Assembly (NCBI GenBank): GCA_947454695.1
Contig: CANGMW010000062.1
Coordinates: 1-10,745, forward strand
Length of the DNA: 10,745 nt
Reading direction: 5' to 3'
Source of the DNA: Comamonadaceae bacterium
GTDB taxonomy: Bacteria; Pseudomonadota; Gammaproteobacteria; Burkholderiales; Burkholderiaceae_C
Shown here piece by piece: positions 1-7,259 of the stretch. A model generated the notes under the pieces. It saw only the letters and a program-made list of their open reading frames with translations. It was not told the origin of the DNA and made no database searches. Every line of letters begins with the position of its first letter. Position 1 is the stretch's first letter. The position numbers were made by a program, and so were the translations under genes.

Positions 1-1082
1 ACCATGGGGCATCCCGTGACTTCCTGCCAATGTTTAGCGGTGCCTTCCGATGCGGCCATGCCCCCCGCCTGTGAGAGACACAAATTCGAGAAATCGAGTG
101 AGTTGAACTGCGGGTGCTGAAGCAAAGCATTGAACAACGTATTCACAGCAGGCAGCATGTGGAAGGGGCGCTTTTTCAGCGTATCGATAAATTTACCGAT
201 GTCGCGAGGGTTGGGGATCAGGGTGATGAATGAGCCCCAGCGGATCGACAAGAAAGCGAGTGAAAGTGCGAAGATATGGTAGAGCGGTAAAGCGGCAATG
301 CTGTTGATTTGACGCAGGTCGCCGACGCGCTGAGTGGCAGGATTGAACCACGCCTCAGCTTGCAAAATTACGGCCACCACATTGCGGTGTGTGAGGACGG
401 CGCCTTTACTCAACCCGGTTGTCCCCCCTGTGTACTGCAGGAATGCGACGCTGTCGAGGGTGGTGTTCACAGGCTTGAGCGTTAAGTCGGACCCCATACT
501 CAGTGCGCGTTTGAAAGGTGTGACAGTTCGACCCGACGTCAAGGGAATGCGGTAAGCCGGCACCATTTTGGCAAGATGGCGAACGGCAAAAGTTGTCCAG
601 CGGCCTTGTACCGGCCCAAGTAAATCGCCGATGGCGGTGACGGCCACATGCTCAATCACCGTGCGATCGATCACTTGTGCCAGCGTGTGTGCAAAATTTT
701 CCAGAACCACGATGGTGGTCGCGCCCGAGTCCTTGAGTTGGTGCTCGAGTTCGCGGGCGGTATACAAGGGGTTCACGTTCACGCAGGTGTAGCCCGCACG
801 CAAAATGGCGGCCATGGTGACTGCAAATTGCGGCAGGTTAGGCAGCATGATGGCCACGCGTGCTCCGGGTGCCATGCCCAGTGATTGCAACCAGGCACCC
901 AGGGCGGCGGACAGCTCATCGAGCTGGCCATAACTCATCCACTGTTCCATGCACACGGAGAACGGTCGGTCTGCATTTTTTCGGAAAGACTCTTCCAGCA
1001 GTTGGTTCAACGAGTGGTACTGATTGACGTCAATGTCATGCGGTACGCCAGCGGGGTAATTTTTGAGCCAGATTCTGTCCAT
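1..1082 (-). CDS. fadD: Long-chain fatty acid-CoA ligase (FadD-like), N-terminal 360 residues, cut by left window edge
   Basis: Activates long-chain fatty acids to acyl-CoA through an acyl-AMP intermediate, which starts beta-oxidation. The reverse strand is open without a stop from the ATG at 1082 to the window edge, giving 360 complete codons; E. coli FadD is about 561 residues, so roughly the last third (with the YGxTE motif and C-terminal lid) lies outside. The ANL-superfamily phosphate-binding loop reads YTGGTTGLSKGA at residues 217-228, followed by the usual LTHRN. The stretch RVAIMLPNLPQF (75-86) and VNVNPLYTARELEHQL (101-116) are typical of FadD. The start is fixed by a strong AGGAGGA five bases upstream. 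One oddity is SQAGGMAAS around 337-345, where FadD proteins usually have S-G-G-G-M-A. The gene is divergent from the GNAT gene. Acyl-CoA ligase is certain; chain-length preference is inferred. Confidence 0.92.
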   Translation of the reverse strand, partial: MDRIWLKNYPAGVPHDIDVNQYHSLNQLLEESFRKNADRPFSVCMEQWMSYGQLDELSAALGAWLQSLGMAPGARVAIMLPNLPQFAVTMAAILRAGYTCVNVNPLYTARELEHQLKDSGATTIVVLENFAHTLAQVIDRTVIEHVAVTAIGDLLGPVQGRWTTFAVRHLAKMVPAYRIPLTSGRTVTPFKRALSMGSDLTLKPVNTTLDSVAFLQYTGGTTGLSKGAVLTHRNVVAVILQAEAWFNPATQRVGDLRQINSIAALPLYHIFALSLAFLSIRWGSFITLIPNPRDIGKFIDTLKKRPFHMLPAVNTLFNALLQHPQFNSLDFSNLCLSQAGGMAASEGTAKHWQEVTGCPM

Positions 1083-1086
1083 GAAA

Positions 1087-1093
1087 TCCTCCT
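1087..1093 (-). promoter_or_regulatory. Ribosome-binding site of fadD
   Basis: The reverse strand reads AGGAGGA, near-perfect complementarity to the 16S rRNA 3' end, a few bases before the ATG at 1082. It decides the start of the acyl-CoA ligase. Confidence 0.8.
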
Positions 1094-1138
1094 GTGCTTG
1101 ACGTATTGAACCGCAGTCTGATCCGTCGCGGTATCGGG

Positions 1139-1168
1139 CTTATCCTAGGAAGGCGCTGAAAATGTCAC
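1139..1168 (-). promoter_or_regulatory. Possible sigma70-type promoter for fadD
   Basis: On the reverse strand GTGACA (5 of 6 to the -35 consensus, 1168-1163) and GATAAG (4 of 6 to the -10 consensus, 1144-1139) are separated by 18 bases, which would give a leader of about 50 bases before the fadD start. The whole divergent gap 1083-1237 is 155 bases. On the plus strand, TTGGCA (1182-1187) is the best -35-like hexamer towards the GNAT gene but has no good -10 at normal spacing. Weak match, inferred by eye only. Confidence 0.3.
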
Positions 1169-1237
1169 ACAGGCGTCACTTTTGGCATTGGTGCAAAGTC
1201 TCTAATTTTGAGGTGCGCTAGGGCGTAACATCAGCCC

Positions 1238-1960
1238 ATGGACCCCAGGGAATTAGGCATCAATAAAGAACTTGCACCAGCGGCAGGTTCCGAAGCGGCT
1301 GGCACGTCGTCGGAGAACTCGCTGGAGTTCTCCTCCATCGGCTCCAAAATTCGCGAGCTCAATCCGGGTCACAAAATTCGGATTGCTCACCACTTGATGG
1401 GCTTAAACGAGTCCGACCGCTACCTGCGGTTTGGCTATATGGCGCATGATGAACAAATTCAGCACTATGTGGACGGTCTGAATTTTGAGCGGGATGCGAT
1501 CTTCGGTATTTTTGACGACAGCTTGCAGATCATTGCCATGGCGCACCTGGCCTATTCTGTAGACCGCAGTTTGGACGCCTGTGGCGAATTCGGCGTGTCA
1601 GTGCTGAAAAAAGCACGTGGCCGCGGCTACGGAACCAAACTCTTTGAGCGCGCCGTGCGTCATGCCCGCAATGCGGGGGTGCATCTGTTCTTCATCCACG
1701 CACTCAGTGAAAACATGGTGATGCTCAAAATCGCCCGCAAGGGCGGTGCGACGGTGGTCAAAGACGGATCCGAGTCCGAGGCTTATCTGCAACTGCCGCC
1801 AGCCACCTTTGACAGCATGGTGTCGGAGCTGCTGGAAGAGCAAATTGCCAAAACCGATTACCGCTTGAAACTGCAGGCCAAGAAGTTCTGGAGTTTCCTG
1901 CGCACGGTTCAAGAAATTCGCCGTGGCGTACAAGAGGCCCGGCATAAATCGTCCTCCTGA
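1238..1960 (+). CDS. GNAT family N-acetyltransferase
   Basis: Predicted cytoplasmic acetyl-CoA-dependent acetyltransferase of 240 residues; the acceptor is unknown. The GNAT core spans about residues 45-175. Motif A is clear: a beta strand EFGVSVLKKA (117-126) runs into the acetyl-CoA pyrophosphate loop RGRGYGT (127-133) and the helix KLFERAVRHARNAG, followed by HLFFIHALSENMVMLKIARKGGA, which matches the motif B region with its Asn and the usual late Gly. The first ~35 residues are Ser/Ala/Glu-rich and look disordered, and residues 195-240 form a charged helical tail beyond the GNAT fold. There is no good Shine-Dalgarno before the ATG at 1238. It ends 58 bases before corC on the same strand and may share transcription with corC-lnt. 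The fold is confident; a role in envelope biology is only suggested by its neighbours. Confidence 0.82.
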   Translation: MDPRELGINKELAPAAGSEAAGTSSENSLEFSSIGSKIRELNPGHKIRIAHHLMGLNESDRYLRFGYMAHDEQIQHYVDGLNFERDAIFGIFDDSLQIIAMAHLAYSVDRSLDACGEFGVSVLKKARGRGYGTKLFERAVRHARNAGVHLFFIHALSENMVMLKIARKGGATVVKDGSESEAYLQLPPATFDSMVSELLEEQIAKTDYRLKLQAKKFWSFLRTVQEIRRGVQEARHKSSS

Positions 1961-2018
1961 TGTCAACCGTTTGTCACAGCAATCCGCTATCCTAGAGGCT
2001 TAGCAACAATCGCGGTGC

Positions 2019-2957
2019 ATGTTGGCCCGTCCGTCTGTGTCAGAACCCCATCCTTCGCGCTTTCCCGAAAAAGAAGACAAGCGCGGCTTCCTGCAAAAAC
2101 TGGCCGAGTTCCTCCACCCCGGGCCCGACTCCACGGCTGAGCTGATCGAAACCTTGGCCGAAGCGCATGACAACAACGTCATTGGCGCGGAATCGCATTC
2201 CATGCTCGAAGGCGTGCTGCGCATGGCCGACATGAGCGCCGGGGACGTGATGGTGAGCACCACCCGCATGGATTTGATCAACATCGATGCGCCCTACGAC
2301 GAGATCCTGCACCAGGTGATCGACACCGCCCACTCGCGCTTTCCGGTTTATGAGGGCGAGCAGGACAACATCATTGGCATCTTGATGGCCAAAGACCTGC
2401 TCAAGCTGCAACGCGCACCGGAGCTCAACATCCGGGCCCTTTTGCGCCCCGCCAGTTTTGTGCCCGAGAGCAAAGGTCTCAATGATTTACTGCGTGAATT
2501 CCGTGGCAACCGCAACCACTTGGCCATCGTGATCGACGAGTTTGGTCGTGTCGCCGGTCTCATCACCATTGAAGATGTGCTCGAGCAAATCGTCGGCGAG
2601 ATCGAGGACGAGTTCGACATTGCTGAAGACGATGGCGATATTTTCGGCTTAGCCGACCGCAGTTTTAGGGTGAGCGGACAAACTTCCATTGAGCGGGTCA
2701 ACGACGCATTTGATGTCAATGTGACCCCCGGCGATGCCCAGGAAAGCTTTGACACCATCGGCGGGCTGATTGCACATGAAATGGGTCATGTCCCCAAACG
2801 TGGCGAACAGTTTGAATTAGGCGGTTTGCGCTTTGTCGTGCTGCACACGCGCGGTGGTGCGGTCAAATGGTTCAAAGTGTCTCCGGTCTCGGATGCTGCG
2901 GGCGCGATGAACGCGGCGAGTTCCCCTGCGTCCACTGCCAGCAACGCCAAACCCTGA
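2019..2957 (+). CDS. corC: CorC/HlyC (YbeX) family CBS-domain protein
   Basis: Cytosolic CBS-domain protein of the CorC/YbeX family. Members have been linked to magnesium/cobalt efflux; the YbeX type, encoded next to lnt, has also been tied to ribosome and RNA homeostasis. Order of parts: N-terminal segment with FLQKLAEFLHPGPDS (24-38); CBS domain 1 about 72-130 (MADMSAGDVMV, then SRFPVYEGEQDNIIGIL); CBS domain 2 about 140-200 (HLAIVIDEFGRVAGLITIEDVLEQIVGEI); a C-terminal CorC_HlyC domain about 213-290; and an Ala/Ser-rich tail. There are no membrane segments, so this is the short soluble form without a DUF21 domain. Start is uncertain: neither the ATG at 2019 nor an in-frame GTG at 2037 has a good ribosome-binding site. 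The GTG would begin (M)SEPHPSR, which resembles the N-terminus I recall for relatives. The stop is one base before lnt, so translation is probably coupled. Confidence 0.93.
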   Translation: MLARPSVSEPHPSRFPEKEDKRGFLQKLAEFLHPGPDSTAELIETLAEAHDNNVIGAESHSMLEGVLRMADMSAGDVMVSTTRMDLINIDAPYDEILHQVIDTAHSRFPVYEGEQDNIIGILMAKDLLKLQRAPELNIRALLRPASFVPESKGLNDLLREFRGNRNHLAIVIDEFGRVAGLITIEDVLEQIVGEIEDEFDIAEDDGDIFGLADRSFRVSGQTSIERVNDAFDVNVTPGDAQESFDTIGGLIAHEMGHVPKRGEQFELGGLRFVVLHTRGGAVKWFKVSPVSDAAGAMNAASSPASTASNAKP

Positions 2958-2958
2958 G

Positions 2959-4482
2959 ATGTCAAACCGAGGTGCGCTCTCGCTGGTCGTGTGCGTGCTC
3001 GCGGGTATTTTGCAGGCCCTGTCCATGGCCAACCCCTGGACAGGTGAGCCGCTGTGGTGGATGCAACTCATCGCCATGGGCGTGCTGGCCTGGCATCTTG
3101 AACACAGCCAGAACTGGCGAACCGCCGCTTGGCGTACCTGGTGTTTCAGTGCCGCTTGGCTGGGTGCCACCTTCTGGTGGCTCTATATTTCATTGCATAC
3201 CTACGGCGGCCTCCCTGCTTGGCTGGCCGTTCTTGCGGTGGCCGCCCTGGCCAGCGCCTTGGCGCTGCTGTATGCAGCTGCTATGGGCCTGTACGTTCAA
3301 CTCAAGCTGCCTTCGGCCAGCCATCGCGCTGTGTTGTTTGCTGCGTTGTGGCTATTGGCCGAAATGGCGCGTGGCCGGTGGTTGACCGGTTTTGGCTGGG
3401 GTGCGGCGGGCTATGCCCATGTGACGGGGCCGCTGGCGGTGTTCGCGCCTTGGGTCGGTCTGTATGGCTTGTGCGCCTTGAGTGTGTGGTGGAGCGCGGC
3501 TTTGATACAAGCCAGCAAGCGTGACAACGGACAGCGCCTGGCTGTTCTGATCGGTGGGCTGTTGGTGGCGCTGCTTCATCTTTGGGCGCCTGACTTCTCT
3601 ACGGCCAACGGCTCCATGGAAGTGGCACTGCTTCAGGGCAATATCGCGCAAGAAGAAAAATTCCTGCCGGGCAGTGGTGTTCCCAAAGCCCTGGCTTGGT
3701 ATGAAGCGCAACTTCTCCAAAGTACCAGTGCTTTGGTGGTGGCCCCCGAGACGGCCATTCCCCTGTTGCCGCAGCAGCTGCCGCAAGGCTATCTGCAAGG
3801 CCTTCAACAGCATTTTGCGCAGGGCCAGCAAGCCGCACTCATCGGCATCCCCTTGGGAGATTTCAAGACGGGCTACACCAATTCCATGATCGGCCTGAAG
3901 CCTAAGGAAGCCGAGGTGTGGCGCTACGACAAACACCACCTGGTGCTGTTTGGTGAGGTGATCCCGCCCCTGTTCAAATGGTTTGTCGACCTGATGAACA
4001 TCCCCTTGGGCGACTTCAACCGCGGCGATTTGCGGCAGCCCGCCTTCGAGTGGCAAGGCCAGCGCTTGGCGGCCAATATTTGTTATGAAGATTTGTTTGG
4101 CGAAGAATTGGGTGCGCGCTTTGAAGACCGTGCCACGGCCCCCACCATCTTTGTCAACAGCAGCAACCTGGGTTGGTTTGGCGACAGCGTGGCGATTGAC
4201 CAGCACCTCAACATCTCGCGTATGCGCGCACTCGAATTTGAGCTGCCCATGATCCGTGCGACCAACACGGGCGCCACGGCAGTGATCGACCATCAGGGCC
4301 GCGTGCAGGCGCAGCTGCCGCGCCTCACGCAGGGCGTGCTGGTGGCGGATGTACAAGGGCGTAGCAGCATCACGCCCTATGCCTGGTGGGTGTCGCGCCT
4401 GTCTCTCTGGCCCTTGTGGTTGCTGTGTCTAGGGCTGGTGGCCTGGGCCTGGCGCCAACGTCCGCGCACATGGTTTGTGTAA
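2959..4482 (+). CDS. lnt: Apolipoprotein N-acyltransferase
   Basis: Inner-membrane enzyme that transfers an acyl chain from a phospholipid to the N-terminal cysteine of diacylglyceryl-lipoproteins, the last step of lipoprotein maturation, needed for Lol-dependent sorting to the outer membrane. The 507 residues match the usual length (E. coli 512). The N-terminal ~210 residues hold about six hydrophobic segments; a periplasmic nitrilase-like domain follows from about 218 (MEVALLQGNIAQEEKF) to 465; a final membrane segment lies at about 480-498. The catalytic triad is complete: Glu264 in VVAPETAIPLL, Lys325 in YDKHHLVLFGE and Cys375 in ANICYEDLFGEEL. NSSNLGWFGDS (400-410) and QHLNISRMRALE are also family-typical. 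It starts one base after the corC stop, and its end faces the amidohydrolase gene across 21 bases with no clear terminator. Confidence 0.97.
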   Translation: MSNRGALSLVVCVLAGILQALSMANPWTGEPLWWMQLIAMGVLAWHLEHSQNWRTAAWRTWCFSAAWLGATFWWLYISLHTYGGLPAWLAVLAVAALASALALLYAAAMGLYVQLKLPSASHRAVLFAALWLLAEMARGRWLTGFGWGAAGYAHVTGPLAVFAPWVGLYGLCALSVWWSAALIQASKRDNGQRLAVLIGGLLVALLHLWAPDFSTANGSMEVALLQGNIAQEEKFLPGSGVPKALAWYEAQLLQSTSALVVAPETAIPLLPQQLPQGYLQGLQQHFAQGQQAALIGIPLGDFKTGYTNSMIGLKPKEAEVWRYDKHHLVLFGEVIPPLFKWFVDLMNIPLGDFNRGDLRQPAFEWQGQRLAANICYEDLFGEELGARFEDRATAPTIFVNSSNLGWFGDSVAIDQHLNISRMRALEFELPMIRATNTGATAVIDHQGRVQAQLPRLTQGVLVADVQGRSSITPYAWWVSRLSLWPLWLLCLGLVAWAWRQRPRTWFV

Positions 4483-4503
4483 CCAAGCGCCCCAAGCCGT
4501 GCG

Positions 4504-6258
4504 CTACGCCTGACCCATGCGCACCAGCTGCCCCGGGCAGTTTCCGGTGATCACGCCCTCACGCTGAACGGCCACGCCGTTCACCCAGGTGCCCACATAG
4601 CCGATGGCTTTTTGCAAAAAGCGTTTACCGCCGGCGGGCAAATCCCGCACCAGCGCCGGGCTGCCTAAATTCAATCGCTGCGGGTCGATCAGGTTCAGGT
4701 CCGCGCGAAAGCCTTCCCGGATTAAACCGCGGTCACTCAAACCCAGGTAACGCGCGTTGCGGTGGGTGAGCATTTCCACCACCAATTCCAGCGGTAACTT
4801 CTCGGCGGCGCGGTCGCGCACCCAATGCGTGAGCATGAAGGTGGTGAAGCTCGCATCGCACACCGTGCCCACATGGGCGCCGGCGTCGCTCAGGCTGCAC
4901 AGCGCGCGCGGGTGCTGCAGCATGGCCTTCACCACCTCCAGGTTGCCTTCGTTGTAGTTGAAGAGGGTGAAGTAAATCAGGTGATCGCCTTGGCCACCAC
5001 TCAGGTGGTCGTACAGCGCTTCCAGCGGCGAGATGCCGCGCTGCTTGGCCTGCACCAGAAAGCTTTGCATCACCGAGGGCTCGTAATTCAGCTTCGCATC
5101 CAGCGGGAACATGCGCGCGCTGATCAGGTCGATGCGCGCCAGCAGGATGTCTACCAGCGGCGGAATCGCGGTGCCGTCACCGGCCAGGCGCTCTGATTGT
5201 TCGCTCAGGATGCGGGCCTTGCGCGCCGGGTCGCGCAGCGCTGCCGCGCGCTCGGGCAAAGGCAGGTGGGCGATTTCTTTGTAAGAAGGAAAGCCCATGA
5301 AAGGATGAAAGCTCGCATCCAGCCCATTGATCACGCCAATCGCTCGTGCGGCCGTTTGCAGGTAAAGCGGCAGGCCAAGCGCTACAGCGGCTTCGACGCG
5401 CGACTGGATCTTCAGGTACTGCTCGCCGCCAGGGTCGCGTTGCAACCAGCTGATCGACAGCGGCTTGCCGCTGGCGCGCGCGAGCGCCTCCACCAGATCA
5501 AACTCTGCATCAAAACGCTGCGGACCTTTGAGCAGATCAAAGTCGCTGACCACCTGCACTACGCCGTGGTTCAGGCCGTCAAAGGCTTGGGCAATGCCGG
5601 TGAGTTCGGCCAGGCTCGATTCCGAGGCCGGGGTTTCCCGTCCTTCGGACGTGCGGTGGTTGTCACTGCGCCCGGTGCTAAAGCCCGCTGCGCCGGCCTG
5701 CAAGGCTTCACGCAGCAGCGCGCGCATGGCGGCAATGTCCTGCTCGCTCGCCGGGTTGCCGGCTAGGGCGCGCTCGCCCATCACATACATGCGCAGCGGG
5801 TCGTGCGGGACTTGCACCAGGTAATCCAGACTGCGCGGTGTGGCGGCCAGTGCGTCCATGTACTGCGTGAACGACTCCCAGCCCCAACGTATGCCTTCGT
5901 GCAGCGCACTGCCGGGAATGTCCTCCACACCTTCCATGAGCTTGACCAGATCGTCTTCATGGCCGGGACGCACGGGTGCAAAGCCCACACCGCAGTTGCC
6001 CATCACCAGCGTGGTCACGCCGTGGTAAATGCTGGGCGTGAAATGCTCGTCCCAGGTGACTTGCCCGTCGTAATGCGTGTGGATGTCTACAAAGCCCGGC
6101 GTGAGCCACAGACCCTGTGCCGCAATGGTTTCGCGGGCGGCTTGCGTGACCGTGCCCACGGCCACGATCCGCCCATCCTTCACCCCCACATCGGCTACCC
6201 AAGGCGCTTGCCCCGAGCCGTCCACCACCGTCGCCCCTTTAATGAGCAGATCGAGCAT
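4504..6258 (-). CDS. Amidohydrolase of the N-acyl-D-amino-acid deacylase (D-aminoacylase) type
   Basis: Predicted cytoplasmic metal-dependent hydrolase of 584 residues, amidohydrolase superfamily. A small beta-sandwich opens the protein (LLIKGATVVDGSG, 4-16); the barrel begins with the metal motif D-I-H-T-H (His60, His62) in GFVDIHTHYDGQ; GNCGVGFAPV carries Cys89, matching the bridging cysteine of D-aminoacylases; the late barrel aspartate is Asp458 in SLSDAGAHVGT; and the C-terminal sandwich closes with GTWVNGVAVQREGVITG. It is about 100 residues longer than Alcaligenes D-aminoacylase (~480). At the places where D-aminoacylases carry two more metal-binding histidines I see VVQVVSDFD (233-241) and LSISWLQ (267-273), without them. 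The start is supported by GGAGG seven bases upstream. It overlaps the 3' end of the transporter gene by 20 bases. Superfamily and D-aminoacylase relationship are confident; the substrate (N-acyl-D-amino acid or another amide) is unknown. Confidence 0.8.
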   Translation of the reverse strand: MLDLLIKGATVVDGSGQAPWVADVGVKDGRIVAVGTVTQAARETIAAQGLWLTPGFVDIHTHYDGQVTWDEHFTPSIYHGVTTLVMGNCGVGFAPVRPGHEDDLVKLMEGVEDIPGSALHEGIRWGWESFTQYMDALAATPRSLDYLVQVPHDPLRMYVMGERALAGNPASEQDIAAMRALLREALQAGAAGFSTGRSDNHRTSEGRETPASESSLAELTGIAQAFDGLNHGVVQVVSDFDLLKGPQRFDAEFDLVEALARASGKPLSISWLQRDPGGEQYLKIQSRVEAAVALGLPLYLQTAARAIGVINGLDASFHPFMGFPSYKEIAHLPLPERAAALRDPARKARILSEQSERLAGDGTAIPPLVDILLARIDLISARMFPLDAKLNYEPSVMQSFLVQAKQRGISPLEALYDHLSGGQGDHLIYFTLFNYNEGNLEVVKAMLQHPRALCSLSDAGAHVGTVCDASFTTFMLTHWVRDRAAEKLPLELVVEMLTHRNARYLGLSDRGLIREGFRADLNLIDPQRLNLGSPALVRDLPAGGKRFLQKAIGYVGTWVNGVAVQREGVITGNCPGQLVRMGQA

Positions 6259-7114
6259 CTTGTCGCCTCCACCAGTAAGCCAGCGTCATGCCGCTGACGA
6301 TATGCCAAATGCCCCACAGGCTGGCCAGCGTGACCATGCCCAGATCGCTGTTGAACTCCACCGCAATGATGCCCAGCGCCAAGCCGGAATTTTGCATGCC
6401 GCCTTCAATGATCACCGCCCGCATGTCACGCGTGCTCACCCGCATCGCGCGGCTGGTCAGCCAGCCAAAACACAGCCCGCTGGCGTTGTGCAGCACCACG
6501 ATGAGCAGCAGCGGCAACAGCCCCAAGGTGAGCAACTGCCGCTCCTTGATGAGCCCGGCCACGATGAACAGAATCAGCGCACCCACCGCAAACTTGCCCA
6601 GTGGTTTGCGGATGCGCTCGGCCACTGCGGCAAACCGGTGCGACACCAGCAGGCCCAGGCCCATGGGCACCGCCAGCAGAACCAGCAAACTGAACCAGAT
6701 GCCCGAGGGGTCAATGGCCAGTTCGCGCAGCCACGAGGCGGTGGCCGGGTTGGTGGCGATCATCCAGCTGAAATTGAAGGGTGTCGCGAACAAAGCGATC
6801 ACGCTGGCCACAGCCGAAATGCTCACCGACAGCGCGGTATTGCCGCGCCCCAGGTGGGTGATCACATTGCTCAGGCTGCCGCCCGGACAGGCGGCGACCA
6901 AAATCATGGCCGCTTCCACATTGGCGGGCAAATTCAGCACCAGCGTGGCCAGCCAGGTGCCCGCCGGCAAGAGGATGAACTGCGGAATCAGCCCGCACAC
7001 CACTGCCCGCGGCGCTTGTGCCACGCGTTTGAAATCGTCCAGCTTGAGCTCCAGCGCCACGGAAAACACCATCGTCGCCAGGACCAAGCTGAGCACCAGT
7101 TGTTGAATGGTCAT
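6239..7114 (-). CDS. Bile acid:sodium symporter (BASS) family transporter
   Basis: Polytopic inner-membrane transporter of 291 residues, predicted to import an organic anion with sodium. The length fits bacterial BASS proteins (about 290-330). The sequence is hydrophobic throughout, with about eight to ten membrane segments by eye, starting at residues 4-22. Family signatures are present: AACPGGSLSNVITHLGRGNTALSVS (first crossover region, 74-98; compare the CPGG-S-N motif) and EGGMQNSGLALGI (237-249), the second crossover with its conserved E-G-x-Q-N. These regions form the sodium sites in solved BASS structures. The ATG at 7114 follows AAGGAG at a spacing of seven. It is the first gene of a two-gene minus-strand unit with the amidohydrolase and is divergent from glyQ. 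The substrate is unknown: bile acids are unlikely in a free-living betaproteobacterium, and keto-acids, pantoate or N-acylated compounds are possible. Confidence 0.88.
   Translation of the reverse strand: MTIQQLVLSLVLATMVFSVALELKLDDFKRVAQAPRAVVCGLIPQFILLPAGTWLATLVLNLPANVEAAMILVAACPGGSLSNVITHLGRGNTALSVSISAVASVIALFATPFNFSWMIATNPATASWLRELAIDPSGIWFSLLVLLAVPMGLGLLVSHRFAAVAERIRKPLGKFAVGALILFIVAGLIKERQLLTLGLLPLLLIVVLHNASGLCFGWLTSRAMRVSTRDMRAVIIEGGMQNSGLALGIIAVEFNSDLGMVTLASLWGIWHIVSGMTLAYWWRRQDARSAH
6266..6270 (-). promoter_or_regulatory. Ribosome-binding site of the amidohydrolase, inside the transporter gene
   Basis: The reverse strand reads GGAGG seven bases before the ATG at 6258, within the last codons of the transporter gene. 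It fixes the start and makes translational coupling of the two overlapping genes likely. Confidence 0.75.
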
Positions 7115-7121
7115 GCCTTGT

Positions 7122-7127
7122 CTCCTT
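7122..7127 (-). promoter_or_regulatory. Ribosome-binding site of the BASS transporter
   Basis: The reverse strand reads AAGGAG seven bases before the ATG at 7114, which settles the start. Only about 145 bases separate it from the glyQ start, so both promoters must share this gap. Confidence 0.75.
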
Positions 7128-7157
7128 ACGTTTTAGGATAAGGCACGCAATGCCCCG

Positions 7158-7163
7158 TAAAAT
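7158..7163 (+). promoter_or_regulatory. Possible -10 element of the glyQ promoter
   Basis: TAAAAT (5 of 6 to the -10 consensus) lies in the divergent gap about 95 bases before the glyQ ATG at 7260. No convincing -35 hexamer is seen 16-18 bases upstream, so this is a tentative call by eye. Confidence 0.3.
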
Positions 7164-7259
7164 CAAGGGTTTACGCGAGTTTGTCGCGTAGGCGCCGAGT
7201 AGCTGATGTTTAAGCGCCTTCGTTTTCCCCATGTGCCATTGAGTACCCAAGACCCCGCC

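Noticed and set aside
1..1082. Plus-strand small open frames of about 74-78 residues across the left end
   Set aside because: All are antisense to a continuous, well-conserved acyl-CoA ligase frame that runs off the edge.
1164..1178. GTCAC repeated twice in the fadD/GNAT gap, considered as an operator
   Set aside because: Two five-base direct copies are easily expected by chance, and they do not match any fatty-acid regulator site I know (FadR, PsrA or FadP type palindromes).
3352..4356. 334-residue minus-strand open frame inside lnt
   Set aside because: Antisense to the catalytic domain of lnt, His/Gln/Arg-rich, with no motif and no ribosome-binding site; a shadow frame.
4528..4540. Short hairpin CTGCC/GGCAG just past the end of lnt, considered as a terminator
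   Set aside because: The stem is only five pairs, it lies inside the amidohydrolase coding sequence, and it is followed by just three T; too weak to call.
6077..7141. 354-residue plus-strand open frame across the amidohydrolase start and the BASS gene
   Set aside because: Opposite two well-supported genes; the Gln/His/Arg-rich translation has no recognisable domain.
7206..7259. Longer glyQ N-terminus from an ATG at 7206
   Set aside because: It would add 18 residues not found in the family, whose N-terminus matches the ATG at 7260; there is no ribosome-binding site in its favour.
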